From Bryobacterales bacterium (GTDB lineage Bacteria; Acidobacteriota; Terriglobia; Bryobacterales; Bryobacteraceae): 64,000 nt of DNA. Below the pieces are notes generated by a model that saw nothing but the letters and a program-made list of their open reading frames with translations, had not been told where the DNA came from and ran no database searches. Shown in pieces: positions 54,567-63,227 of this stretch. The stretch lies in assembly GCA_020852175.1 (NCBI GenBank), contig JADZBH010000012.1, positions 159,487 to 223,486 on the forward strand, written 5' to 3'. The translations under genes were made by a program, and so were the position numbers. The stretch's first letter is position 1; every line of letters starts with the position of its first letter.

Positions 54567-55739
54567 ATGAATCCTCGCTTTCGGAAGCTGGCCCCATCAG
54601 ATTCAACCGAACTGGCCCGGTCGCTGGCCCAGATGCTGGTGGGGCAGCCCGCTGCCGTCAATGCCATTGTTCCCTACGTTCAAATTTTTCAGTCCCTCCT
54701 GGCCCCCGAGGGGCGTCCCGCCGGAGTTTTCCTCTTACTGGGACCTACCGGTACCGGCAAAACCCGCACCGTGGAATGTCTGGCGCAGGCGCTGCATGGC
54801 AATGAGCGTCATTTTCTCCGCGTCGATTGCGGAGAGTTCCAGATGGACCACGAAGTGGCCAAACTGATCGGTGCGCCGCCCGGCTATCTCGGCCATCGCG
54901 AGACGCAGCCCCTGTTGAACCAGGCCAAGCTGAACTCCTACACGTCGGAGCGCTGCGGCATGACCATCGTCCTGTTCGACGAGGTGGAGAAAGCCGCTCC
55001 TTCGATGAACCGTCTGCTGCTGGGAGTGCTCGATAAGGCGGTGCTCCGCCTGGGCGACAACACCTCGGTGAACTTTGAGCGCAGCATGATCTTTCTGACC
55101 AGCAACCTCGGCGCGCGGGAGATGCTGCGGGAGTTGATGCCCCAGTTCGGTTTTGAAGCCATGGCGGCCATCAGCCCTGGTCCCCCGGCCGGCGAAACGG
55201 AACCGGCTGCGGATGCCGGCGCCCTGATCCGCCGCATCGAAACCATCGGAGTAAATGCGGTGAAACGGAAATTCACGCCCGAGTTCTTCAACCGGATTGA
55301 CCGTGTGGTGGCCTATCAACCGCTGGATGCCGCCGCTTTGAAGCTGATCCTCGATCAGCAGGTGGAGAACCTGCAACAACTGCTGCACGCGCGCCTGGGC
55401 CAGAAATCCTTCACGCTGCGCGTGGAGCCATCGGCACGCAAACTGCTGCTGGCCAAAGGCGCCAGCCGCCAGTACGGAGCGCGGGAGTTGAAGCGGACGA
55501 TTCACCGGCTGCTGCTGCAACCGGTGGCCTCGCTCGTGGCCGGCAACCGGATTCCGCCGAACTCCCTGGTTCGGGCCCGTCACGCGGGCGGAGAAGACGC
55601 ATTGCAAATCAGCGTCAGTGCGGGTTCGCCGCTCCTGCCGAAACCGCAAGCCATCAATGAACGTCCGCGTCTTGCGCGCACGCGCCGGCCGGTTGTTTTG
55701 CCCCTGGATGCCGGTCCGGAAGACCTCGATGCCGCCTGA
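54567..55739 (+). CDS. Stand-alone Clp/Hsp100-type AAA+ ATPase
   Basis: A 390-residue AAA+ protein equivalent to the second (D2) module of ClpA/ClpB: Walker A G-P-T-G-T-G-K-T, the pore-loop G-A-P-P-G-Y-L-G, Walker B I-V-L-F-D-E-V-E-K, sensor T-S-N-L-G-A, and arginine finger E-F-F-N-R-I-D, then the D2-small domain (Q-Y-G-A-R-E-L-K-R-T-I). There is no N-domain or first AAA module, so it is not a normal Clp disaggregase. The ATG at 54567 has GAGGTGA upstream. It is convergent with an MPN-domain protein; the gap is 15 bases. Confidence 0.86.
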   Translation: MNPRFRKLAPSDSTELARSLAQMLVGQPAAVNAIVPYVQIFQSLLAPEGRPAGVFLLLGPTGTGKTRTVECLAQALHGNERHFLRVDCGEFQMDHEVAKLIGAPPGYLGHRETQPLLNQAKLNSYTSERCGMTIVLFDEVEKAAPSMNRLLLGVLDKAVLRLGDNTSVNFERSMIFLTSNLGAREMLRELMPQFGFEAMAAISPGPPAGETEPAADAGALIRRIETIGVNAVKRKFTPEFFNRIDRVVAYQPLDAAALKLILDQQVENLQQLLHARLGQKSFTLRVEPSARKLLLAKGASRQYGARELKRTIHRLLLQPVASLVAGNRIPPNSLVRARHAGGEDALQISVSAGSPLLPKPQAINERPRLARTRRPVVLPLDAGPEDLDAA

Positions 55740-55754
55740 TGCGCCCGACAGCGC

Positions 55755-56966
55755 TCAGGGAGTGATGAACTCCGCGGTTTCGCTCAGTGTGACCTTATTG
55801 CTGGTGAACACTTCCAGACGGAATTTCACGCTCTTCGCCGCACGCCGGTAGAGCACGCTGCCGTTCATCAATTGAAGGGCGTCGAGTTCCACCCGCTGCG
55901 CCGTCTCGCCGTCCATGATGTGGAGGACGCCGCGAGGCGCCGCTTGGATGGCGGGCGCGCTCCTGTCCCAACTGATGTGGACGCTGGATCCGGACCGGCT
56001 GGCCGTCAGGTTCATCTGGTATGGATCGGGGGGGCGGAGCGCGCTGGGCATCTTCTGTCCCACGCTCAGTGCCACCTGGAAGCCGAGCACCACGCCCAAA
56101 AGTAAAAATACGAATGAGAGCGGCAGCCACACCCAACCGGACGTGCGTCGCTTCTTTGCCGCCTCCGCCGCCGTCGCTGAGGAGGCATCGTCCTTATACA
56201 ACTCCATGGAGGAGATTGAATCCGTCATCGTCTTGCTTTCTCCCTGGTTGTACCCGCCAAAGCTGAACTCCGGCTGGGCCGGAACGGCTGACGGAACACT
56301 GGCGGCCTGCGGCGCGACCGCCGCCGCGGGCATACCCGGCGTGGATTCCTCACCTGCCAGTTCACGGCGCCGGAAGGGGAACTCCAAATAGGGAGGCCCC
56401 ATGGTCCGAATTCCGCCATCCTCCCGGAAATAGAAGCCCGCGACGCTAACGCGCGTAGCGTAGGGTTTCACCAGGAGGTAGACCGAGGAAGGGTCAGGGG
56501 CCATCCGGTCCAGCAGATCCGCATCCTCGGGCGTAACCTGAAATCCTTCCCGCGTGTGGCTCCGGAACAGCCCGATCACCGTTGTGTGTCCTCCGGGAGA
56601 GGAGAGCCAGCGGTCGCACACCGCTCGCAGGCGGTCGGTCTCTTCCGCGCTCAGCAGCCACGATGAGCCTCGTGTGTGCTGGCAGCTCACAAGTTCATAG
56701 TCGGTCACGCGAACTCCGCCGGAACCGGTGAATTCGCCCAGTAGCACGCCTCCCACCTCCACGCCGCGCTTCGGCATGACACCGAAACCGCGCATGACAT
56801 CGGCCAGCATGCGGTCCACGACGTCCAGATCCAGGGTGACGGATGCGTCCTTCCCCGTTGGCGCCCAAAGATATGCTTCTACCGGCGCGGGTCCCATGCC
56901 GGCGCTCTTAGGGGCTGGCTCCATGGTTTCTCGTAAAGTCTCGTCAGCAGCAATAACTTCATTCAT
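55755..56966 (-). CDS. Membrane protein with degenerate JAMM/MPN domain
   Basis: A 403-residue protein. Residues about 55-185 fit the MPN/JAMM (JAB) fold: E70 in V-E-V-G-G-V-L-L-G, then R-S-H-T-R-E-G with H137, T145 and D148, i.e. H-x7-T-x2-D instead of H-x-H-x7-S-x2-D. The first His of the HxH pair is Arg, so metal binding is probably impaired. A transmembrane helix follows at about 278-300 and the C-terminal 100 residues look beta-rich (fibronectin-like). The protein could be a dead JAMM sensor or a divergent peptidase. It faces an AAA+ ATPase gene. Confidence 0.7.
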   Translation of the reverse strand: MNEVIAADETLRETMEPAPKSAGMGPAPVEAYLWAPTGKDASVTLDLDVVDRMLADVMRGFGVMPKRGVEVGGVLLGEFTGSGGVRVTDYELVSCQHTRGSSWLLSAEETDRLRAVCDRWLSSPGGHTTVIGLFRSHTREGFQVTPEDADLLDRMAPDPSSVYLLVKPYATRVSVAGFYFREDGGIRTMGPPYLEFPFRRRELAGEESTPGMPAAAVAPQAASVPSAVPAQPEFSFGGYNQGESKTMTDSISSMELYKDDASSATAAEAAKKRRTSGWVWLPLSFVFLLLGVVLGFQVALSVGQKMPSALRPPDPYQMNLTASRSGSSVHISWDRSAPAIQAAPRGVLHIMDGETAQRVELDALQLMNGSVLYRRAAKSVKFRLEVFTSNKVTLSETAEFITP

Positions 56967-57120
56967 ATGATCCCATCAAACGGACCCGCGGACCATGGCG
57001 CGGCCGCTCGCGCCGCCATCCTTCACCCGCTGTTCCGCTGCCTCCAACGCACATTCACGCCTGACCGTCTATCGGTGGTCCCGCCCAAAGACCTTAGGGG
57101 ATGTCATACTGAAACCTCGT

Positions 57121-57966
57121 ATGGCCGGGGTCCTTTTTCTGGTTTCCACCCCTATCGGTAACCTGAACGACCTATCCCGACGGGCCGTGGACACCCTCCA
57201 ATCCGCGGATTGGATTGCCTGCGAGGACACCCGTCAGACGGCAAAGCTACTGGATGCCTACTCCATCCGCAAACCAACGCGCAGCCTTCATGAACATAAT
57301 GAGGCTGGCCTGGCCGAGTCCATCGTGGAAGAGATCGCAGGCGGCGCTCGCGTGGCCCTGGTCTCCGATGGCGGCACGCCGCTGATCTCCGACCCCGGCT
57401 TCCGGCTGGTCCGTCTGGCCGCCGAACGGGGACTGGACGTGGTCCCCATTCCCGGCGCCTCGGCCCCCCTCGCCGCGCTTGCCGCTTCCGGATTACCCAC
57501 GGACGCCTTCTATTTCGCCGGCTTTCTGCCTGCCCGCAGCGGAGCGCGCCGGACAGCCCTCGAAGGATTGCGGGCGATTCCAGCCACGCTCATCTTGTTT
57601 GAAGCCCCTCACCGGATTCTGGAAACGCTGGAGGACCTGCGCGCGGTGCTGGGCGACCGGAAGATGGCCGCCGCCCGCGAACTCACTAAACTACATGAAG
57701 AATTTCTACGTGGAACCGTCTCCGCAGTGCTCGCGGCCCTGTCCGCGCGCGGAGCCATCCGGGGTGAGTTCACTCTGGTGGTAGACCGTCATGCGCCACC
57801 CGCCGAACCGGCTTCCCCCGGCGGTCTGGCCGCCGAGGTGGAGGCGGAAATCGCCAGGGGCGCCGCCCGCATGGATGCCATCAAGACCGTCGCCAGGCGC
57901 CACGGAATGGGCAAAAGAGACCTGTATCAAGCCCTTTCGGGCGCTTCCCCCCCCGGAAAGCATTGA
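57121..57966 (+). CDS. rsmI: 16S rRNA (cytidine1402-2'-O)-methyltransferase
   Basis: A 281-residue SAM-dependent methyltransferase of the tetrapyrrole-methylase fold: L-V-S-T-P-I-G-N-L, E-D-T-R-Q-T, S-D-G-G-T-P-L-I-S-D-P-G and F-E-A-P-H-R are the RsmI hallmarks. It modifies C1402 in the decoding centre of 16S rRNA. The ATG at 57121 is used; a frame from 56995 would add 42 residues not found in the family. A CATACT at 57105 may be its -10 element. Confidence 0.93.
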   Translation: MAGVLFLVSTPIGNLNDLSRRAVDTLQSADWIACEDTRQTAKLLDAYSIRKPTRSLHEHNEAGLAESIVEEIAGGARVALVSDGGTPLISDPGFRLVRLAAERGLDVVPIPGASAPLAALAASGLPTDAFYFAGFLPARSGARRTALEGLRAIPATLILFEAPHRILETLEDLRAVLGDRKMAAARELTKLHEEFLRGTVSAVLAALSARGAIRGEFTLVVDRHAPPAEPASPGGLAAEVEAEIARGAARMDAIKTVARRHGMGKRDLYQALSGASPPGKH

Positions 57967-58036
57967 TTTTAGCTACTGAAACCTCCTTCAGACGCAAAAA
58001 TCCCTGAAAAAACGCCTTTCCAGGCATACTCCTCTC

Positions 58037-58065
58037 TTTACAGCCGGAACGGCTTCCGTTATTCT
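58037..58065 (+). promoter_or_regulatory. Promoter for the HU-family gene
   Basis: TTTACA at 58037-58042 and TATTCT at 58060-58065 with an optimal 17-base spacer, about 120 bases before the HU ATG. The 217-base gap between rsmI and this gene otherwise contains no gene. Confidence 0.55.
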
Positions 58066-58183
58066 AAGAGCGCAAACAAATCCGCACGATTATGTTTCGC
58101 GCTGGATGGCCACGCCGGCTCCTCGGCTGGCGGCAGCCGGGACTCTCCGTACGGTAAGTTCATTGGGATAGTTAGGAGCATCC

Positions 58184-58489
58184 ATGGCCGAAAGCAAGAA
58201 AATGACGCAAGCGCAGTTGGTAAAGAAGCTGGCGGAAACCATCGGCGTGTCCAACAAGGTGGCCAAACAGGCCCTTGACACCATCGCCGCCGTTGCCATT
58301 TCCGAAACCAAGAAGAATAAGATGTTCACGCTGCCCGGCTTGGGCAAGCTGGTTCTGCGCGACACCAAGGCGCGCATGGGCCGCAACCCGGCCACCGGCG
58401 CCGCCATCAAGATTCCCGCCAAGAAGGTGGTGAAGTTCCGGATCGCCAAGGCGTGCAAAGACGCCATCGTACCGCCCAAGAAGAAGTAG
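58184..58489 (+). CDS. HU-family DNA-binding protein
   Basis: A 101-residue nucleoid protein of the HU/IHF family. The core G-L-G-K-L-V-L-R-D-T-K-A-R-M-G-R-N-P-A-T-G is the DNA-binding arm, and the ends are Lys-rich. It binds and bends DNA without strong sequence preference. AGGAG lies seven bases before the ATG. A perfect intrinsic terminator follows at 58514. Confidence 0.93.
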   Translation: MAESKKMTQAQLVKKLAETIGVSNKVAKQALDTIAAVAISETKKNKMFTLPGLGKLVLRDTKARMGRNPATGAAIKIPAKKVVKFRIAKACKDAIVPPKKK

Positions 58490-58513
58490 TGCCGGCGGAA
58501 ACAGTGGATGGAA

Positions 58514-58550
58514 AAACCCCCGCGCACTCAGCCGCGGGGGTTTCTGTTTG
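58514..58550. terminator. Intrinsic terminator after the HU gene
   Basis: AAACCCCCGCG at 58514-58524 pairs with CGCGGGGGTTT at 58533-58543, giving an 11-base-pair stem, and is followed by a T-rich tail (TTTCTGTTT). It also lies downstream of the convergent tatA gene and could serve both. Confidence 0.85.
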
Positions 58551-58608
58551 AAAAATGGGATGTCGCGCTCACCCCTCAAATTGCGATGGGGCGGGCATGC
58601 AAGGCCGC

Positions 58609-58776
58609 TTACGCCTGCTTCTTTTCTTCCGTCTTGTCCTCGCTCTTCAAGGCGTTCTTGAAGTTGCGAATGCCTTCTCCCAAGCCCTTGGCCACTTCCG
58701 GGATTTTCCGTCCGCCAAACAGCAGCACGGCGATACCCAGGATAATTACCAGCTCAGGGACGCCAATGGATCTCAT
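58609..58776 (-). CDS. tatA: Twin-arginine translocase TatA/TatE family protein
   Basis: A 55-residue protein with an N-terminal transmembrane helix (P-E-L-V-I-I-L-G-I-A-V-L-L-F-G) followed by the G-G-R-K-I-P-E-V-A-K-G-L-G amphipathic helix and a charged tail, which is the TatA/TatE/TatB pattern. The AAGGAGG ribosome-binding site is six bases before the ATG. It is shorter than classic TatA (about 80-90 residues) but complete. Several predicted Tat substrates lie in this window (two sulfatases, the subunit-3 protein, the DegT-like protein). tatC is not present. Confidence 0.9.
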   Translation of the reverse strand: MRSIGVPELVIILGIAVLLFGGRKIPEVAKGLGEGIRNFKNALKSEDKTEEKKQA

Positions 58777-58823
58777 GCGGCCTCCTTACACTCGCATTAT
58801 AGTCTACTTCACTCCCGGTGTAT

Positions 58824-59732
58824 CTAACGGACTGCTTTCGCGCGGCGCTGCCGCCAGGCGTCGTAGAGCGCTCCGGCCACCTGCCGCCCTTTGGCCATCG
58901 CCGAGCCGTATTCGAGATTGCGCTCCTTGCGGGTCAGTCCATAGCCGCGGCTATAGAGACGTTCGATGGACCTTCCCTCCGCATAGGTGGCCGCGTAGGC
59001 GACGGCGGCCTTCGGCAGCAGTCCTCCTCCAAACGGAATTTTTCCCACCAGATTCCGCGCCAACGCCCGCCAACCGAAGGCGCCGGCGATGATCCCGGCC
59101 ACCTCCATCTTCTGCTCCCGGTAGCCCACCGGACGGTCGCTCGCCGCGGCCAGCAGGAACGCCATGCGGATCTGGTTTACCGTCAGGACGGCGGTGTCCG
59201 ACATGGCCTCGGGGAGGGCCCAGGGCAGGCTGAGGATACCCGGCGCGATGTCGGGCAGGGCCGTGGCCAGGGCGAACACCGCGTTCTCTTTCGAAATCTG
59301 GTGGATGGTCCGTTGCGACACGATGCCGCGGAAAGGAGGAAACGCGCGCGCCAGTGGCAGGCCCAGATCCTGCCGGGCCGCCAGCACCGCTTCCACCAGC
59401 GACCGCGGCTGCTGCTCGTCATACACAAAAGTGCCTGGAGGCAGATCCAGTCCATCGCCGCCCACCTGGAGGGCCAGCGAACGGTCGATCACATGCAGGT
59501 CGGCTTCGGGGGGCGCATCCGGATCCCCTTCCCGGAAGAGATACCCGGCCACCTCGATGCGTTTCTTGTGGGAGACGCTGGCAGGCGCGAAAAAGTCCTC
59601 CATGGCCGCGTAGGAAGCGCTGCCGCTGGCGTGCAGCACCACGCTCACCGGGCGCTCGGCGGCCATCCGCACGTCGTGCGGGTTTAGCTGTTCGACAGCC
59701 GTTCGAATCTGCTTCAACAGGCGGGCCGACAT
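58824..59732 (-). CDS. DUF697-like protein
   Basis: A 302-residue protein. The C-terminal half (from about residue 155) has the helical pattern of DUF697 (A-T-A-L-P-D-I-A-P, T-V-N-Q-I-R-M-A-F-L-L, G-Y-R-E-Q-K-M-E-V-A-G-I-I-A-G-A-F, then K-I-P-F-G-G-G). The N-terminal part has V-V-L-H-A-S-G-S and a D-x-H-V-I motif but no Walker A. DUF697 proteins are often membrane-associated with GTPases. The start at 59732 avoids most of the overlap with the upstream gene; 59801 is the longer alternative. Function unknown. Confidence 0.65.
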   Translation of the reverse strand: MSARLLKQIRTAVEQLNPHDVRMAAERPVSVVLHASGSASYAAMEDFFAPASVSHKKRIEVAGYLFREGDPDAPPEADLHVIDRSLALQVGGDGLDLPPGTFVYDEQQPRSLVEAVLAARQDLGLPLARAFPPFRGIVSQRTIHQISKENAVFALATALPDIAPGILSLPWALPEAMSDTAVLTVNQIRMAFLLAAASDRPVGYREQKMEVAGIIAGAFGWRALARNLVGKIPFGGGLLPKAAVAYAATYAEGRSIERLYSRGYGLTRKERNLEYGSAMAKGRQVAGALYDAWRQRRAKAVR

Positions 59733-59743
59733 AGGCGTATGGC

Positions 59744-61021
59744 TTACCCGGGACGACGCGTTCCCTGCAACCGGAACGACACCCGAATCCGCTTCTGCCA
59801 TTCTACCGCCAGCCCCACGCGTTCCACTTCGATCGCCGGATCGAAGTAGCCGAGCACGCTCTCCGTGGTGGGATGGAACTCAAACGATGGCGCCGCCAGA
59901 ATCAGGCGTGGCGGCTCGGCCGTCAACGTCACGCCCGGAAAGTATCCGGCGGAGCCGAACTCGCCGCACAGGGCGTGGCCAGCCACCCGCATCCAGTAAT
60001 CGAGCGCCTGGACGGGCAGATGCGGGTCGGCCGCGGCCTTCAGTTCGATCACGGTCAACCTGCCTTGGTGAGAACAGGCGAGCAGGTCGATGATGCCGCG
60101 CTCCACGCCCGCCAGCACGGGCACCTGGCCATACACCGGCTCCTGGCGCAAGCGGCCGTCTATTGCCGCCGGATCGCTTCGCACCGCCTGTTCGAGCCAC
60201 CATTCCGGACCTCCGGCGTTGCGCCGCCAGATGCCGCCCGCGGAAGGCTCCTGCCGCGAGGCCGGCTGCAAGGCCGTTTCGTAGTTTCCGTGCGCCTCTT
60301 CCACCTCGTGTTCCCAGCCGTCCTCGCCGTATGCGAACACGGCCACTCGCACGGCCCTTTTATTCAGCCAGGGCAGACGCAGGCAGGTGGCGGCGATCTG
60401 TTCCCGGGGCAGCAGCAGCGCCAAGCCTTCCACGAAGAGACGGCGCTCGCGAAAGCGCAGATAGTTGTGCCAGATCAGCCCGCAGGTAAGCAGGCGGTCG
60501 GCCGCGTCGCCGGGAGGCGCGGCGATGACCGCCCAGGCGCGCTGGCCTTTGACCACCATGGCACGCGGGTACACTTGCGAAAGATGGTTCTCCGGGTCTC
60601 CATGCGCGGTGAGGCCGCCGATGCGCCAACCGGGGAACTGGCGGCAAAGGAAGTCGCGCAACCGCTCGGCGAACACCATGCGCCGGGCCCTGCGCCCGAT
60701 GCCCTGGCAGGCTGACCTGGCGCGGTCGGCCAGCACGGCCTTCGCGCGTTTCCCGCCGAAACGCTCCACCACCAGTTCCAGGCGCCCATCGCCGCATTCC
60801 TTCACTCCCAGAACGCGCCGGTGATAGTTGCTTTCCTGGTCCCACGCCTCCAGACGCACACCCGGAGGCGACGGCGTCAGCGCGTATCGCCCCGCGGACA
60901 CTTCCACCAGTTCCGCGCCCGGTTCCATGAGCACAGGTTCGTGCGCACGCTCCAGAAAGCGCTCGATGCGTTCGATCAACTCCTCGGCGGGCGGAACAGA
61001 CGGGGGCGCTGGTTTCGGCAT
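59744..61021 (-). CDS. PD-(D/E)XK nuclease-like protein of unknown function
   Basis: A 425-residue protein. The C-terminal third contains a PD-(D/E)XK-like active site: D312 in G-I-I-D-L-L-A, then E326-x-K328 in L-T-V-I-E-L-K-A, followed by Q338 in P-V-Q-A-L-D-Y-W, which is the RecB-type order. E277 in W-W-L-E-Q-A-V may be the first acidic residue. The first 250 residues are unrecognised and have Cys and His but no clear zinc motif. It lies directly upstream of the DUF697-like gene (11-base gap). It may act on DNA, but no target is indicated. Confidence 0.65.
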   Translation of the reverse strand: MPKPAPPSVPPAEELIERIERFLERAHEPVLMEPGAELVEVSAGRYALTPSPPGVRLEAWDQESNYHRRVLGVKECGDGRLELVVERFGGKRAKAVLADRARSACQGIGRRARRMVFAERLRDFLCRQFPGWRIGGLTAHGDPENHLSQVYPRAMVVKGQRAWAVIAAPPGDAADRLLTCGLIWHNYLRFRERRLFVEGLALLLPREQIAATCLRLPWLNKRAVRVAVFAYGEDGWEHEVEEAHGNYETALQPASRQEPSAGGIWRRNAGGPEWWLEQAVRSDPAAIDGRLRQEPVYGQVPVLAGVERGIIDLLACSHQGRLTVIELKAAADPHLPVQALDYWMRVAGHALCGEFGSAGYFPGVTLTAEPPRLILAAPSFEFHPTTESVLGYFDPAIEVERVGLAVEWQKRIRVSFRLQGTRRPG

Positions 61022-61068
61022 GGTTCCGTGGACCGGACAGCCTCGCGGGGCCGTCTCTATGATGAGTA

Positions 61069-61734
61069 GTGGTGCTCTCGGAAAATCTCTCCCAAGTCGA
61101 GGAACGGATCCACGCCGCCTGCGCGCGCGCAGGACGCTCCCGCTCCAGCGTCACGCTGATCGCCGTCACCAAGGTGTTCCCGGCGCAGGCGATCGTCGAT
61201 GCCTACGCGCTTGGACTGCGCGACTTTGGCGAGAACTATGTGCAGGAGTTCGATGCGAAGGCGCCGGGGCTGCCCGAACTCCCTGGCGCGCGCTTCCATT
61301 TAATCGGACATCTGCAATCGAACAAGTCCCGCCGCGCCACGGATCTCTTCCAGGTCATCCAAACCGTGGACACGCCCAGGCTTGCGCAACGCCTGCACGA
61401 GCAGGCGCGATGGCCGATGGAAGTGTTTCTCGAAGTGAAGCTTTCCGGGGAGGAGGCCAAGCATGGCGCGGCGCCGGAGTCGCTATCCGTGTTGACGGCC
61501 GCCGTGCGCGGCTGCTCGCGCTTGCAACTCTCCGGGCTGATGACCATGCCGCCCTGGAGCGAGGATCCCGAAGATTCCCGCCCTTACTTCCGCCGCCTGC
61601 GGGAACTTGCGGATGCACACCATCTGCCCGCGCTTTCCATGGGCATGTCGAATGACTTCGAAGCGGCCATCGAAGAGGGCGCCACGCACGTCCGCATCGG
61701 CACGGCCCTGTTCGGCAAACGGGTCAAGCGGTGA
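61069..61734 (+). CDS. YggS-family PLP-binding protein
   Basis: A 221-residue alanine-racemase-N fold protein of the YggS/PROSC family: K35 in A-V-T-K-V-F-P binds PLP, and G-E-N-Y-V-Q-E, H-L-I-G-H-L-Q-S-N-K and S-M-G-M-S-N-D-F-E-A-A are all present. It has no racemase activity in known members and takes part in PLP homeostasis. The start is GTG at 61069 or 61072. Its stop overlaps the next start (GTGA). Confidence 0.93.
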   Translation: MVLSENLSQVEERIHAACARAGRSRSSVTLIAVTKVFPAQAIVDAYALGLRDFGENYVQEFDAKAPGLPELPGARFHLIGHLQSNKSRRATDLFQVIQTVDTPRLAQRLHEQARWPMEVFLEVKLSGEEAKHGAAPESLSVLTAAVRGCSRLQLSGLMTMPPWSEDPEDSRPYFRRLRELADAHHLPALSMGMSNDFEAAIEEGATHVRIGTALFGKRVKR

Positions 61735-62858
61735 CGGTTGGATTTCATTCGCCGCTGCCGCCCGCGCCCACCGGCGTTGCCGATTACTCCGCCATATTGC
61801 TGCCGGAGTTACAAAAGCTGCTGGCCGTGAGCGCGCCGCCAGATGAGAATGCCTCGATTGACCTCTATCACCTGGGGAATAATCCGCTGCATCGAGAGTT
61901 CTACCGGCGGGCGCTCCGCCGGCCCGGCGTCGTGGTGCTCCACGATGCCCTGCTGAACCACTTCCTGCTGGGAGAACTTGGCGAGGCGGACTATGCCGAC
62001 GAGTTTGTTCTCAACTACGGTGAGTGGTACCGCGGGTATGCACGGGAGCTGTGGCGGAACCGGACCCGCTCGGGCGTGGAGTCCGCTTACTTTGAGTGGC
62101 CCATGATCGCCCGTGTCTGCCGCTCCTCGCTCGCCGTGATTGTCCACAATCCGGGTGCGGCCGGAACTGTGCTGCGCCATGCTCCGCAGGCCCGTGTGGT
62201 GGAGATTCCCCATTTGTGGAGCCCCGTTGCACAGTGCAGCGGCGAGGATCGGGCGCGGCTACGGTCCCAGTGGGGTGTCCCTGACGGCACACTTGTGCTG
62301 GGCGTCTTCGGCCACCTGAGGGAGACAAAACGGTTGGGGCCCATCCTGCGCGCCTTCGCCCGGATGCGCGCGAGTTCGCTTCCTGTATACCTGCTGGTGG
62401 CCGGTGATTTCGTGTCGCCTGGCGTAGAGCGCAGCTTCGCCTGGGAACTGGCTCAGCCGGGGATCGTGCGCCGCGGCTACCTGCCGGAAGCGGAGTTCTG
62501 GCAACATGCCGGAGCCGTCGATCTGTGTCTGAACCTGCGCTATCCATCGGCTGGAGAAAGCTCCGGGATCGCCGTGCGCCTGATGGGGGCGGGCCGTGCC
62601 ACCATGCTGACCGACGGGCCCGAGATCGCGCGTTTTCCCCGGGAGGCTTGCCTGCGCTGCGATCCGGGACTGGCCGAAGAAGATCAGATTCTCGCCTACT
62701 GCCTGTGGGCGCTGCGCTCGCCGCGGGCGCTTGCATGTATGGGCGAGGCGGCGGCGGCCTACATCCGGCGCGAGCATAACCTTGCTTCCGTGGCGCGCCT
62801 GTATGCGGATACGCTGACAGGCGTGTCGCGCGGGAAGCAGGGGCAGGCCGCCGGGTAG
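61731..62858 (+). CDS. Glycosyltransferase, GT-B (GT4-like)
   Basis: A 375-residue GT-B protein. The N-terminal half starts with G-F-H-S-P-L-P-P-A-P-T-G-V-A-D-Y, the usual acceptor-side start of GT4 enzymes, and the C-terminal half has G-V-F-G-H-L-R-E-T-K-R-L and N-L-R-Y-P-S-A-G-E-S-S-G, which is the E-x7-E-like donor loop. It starts on GTG at 61731, overlapping the YggS stop. Donor and acceptor are unknown. Confidence 0.87.
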   Translation: MTVGFHSPLPPAPTGVADYSAILLPELQKLLAVSAPPDENASIDLYHLGNNPLHREFYRRALRRPGVVVLHDALLNHFLLGELGEADYADEFVLNYGEWYRGYARELWRNRTRSGVESAYFEWPMIARVCRSSLAVIVHNPGAAGTVLRHAPQARVVEIPHLWSPVAQCSGEDRARLRSQWGVPDGTLVLGVFGHLRETKRLGPILRAFARMRASSLPVYLLVAGDFVSPGVERSFAWELAQPGIVRRGYLPEAEFWQHAGAVDLCLNLRYPSAGESSGIAVRLMGAGRATMLTDGPEIARFPREACLRCDPGLAEEDQILAYCLWALRSPRALACMGEAAAAYIRREHNLASVARLYADTLTGVSRGKQGQAAG

Positions 62859-62870
62859 AATGTGGGAGAG

Positions 62871-63227
62871 ATGGCCGCCCGTAAACCAGCGAGTGCACCC
62901 CCTTACACGCCAGTAACCTCGTCGGGCGTTTCGCTGGGAGTGCTGGAGGTTGATTCGCTCAAGTGGCGCGCTGTCGAGTGGCGTTTTCATGCGCCCTTGC
63001 GGCTGACACGCACCAGGGAGTACGGCCACATGGTGTTTGAGAACGCGGACCTTACGCTGTACGCTTACGGCACGTCGGAGAAGGCCGCGCGGAGGGCCCT
63101 GGCGCGTGACTTTTCCGCCCTCTGGCACTGCATTGCCGAAGCGGATGACAGCGAACTGCACACGTCGGCTTGCGGCCTCAAGAAACGGCTGTGGGAGTTC
63201 GTCTCCGAAGTCCGGCGTAAGGCATGA
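62871..63227 (+). CDS. Small protein of unknown function
   Basis: A 118-residue protein with an aromatic-rich N-terminal half (R-A-V-E-W-R-F-H-A-P, Y-G-H-M-V-F-E-N-A-D-L-T-L-Y-A-Y-G) and a helical C-terminus (K-A-A-R-R-A-L-A-R-D-F-S-A-L-W). The start is uncertain (GTG 62862 or ATG 62871). Its last 50 bases overlap the convergent toxin-like gene. The pattern of a short beta domain followed by a helix is seen in some toxin-antitoxin partners, but I do not recognise the family. Confidence 0.5.
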   Translation: MAARKPASAPPYTPVTSSGVSLGVLEVDSLKWRAVEWRFHAPLRLTRTREYGHMVFENADLTLYAYGTSEKAARRALARDFSALWHCIAEADDSELHTSACGLKKRLWEFVSEVRRKA

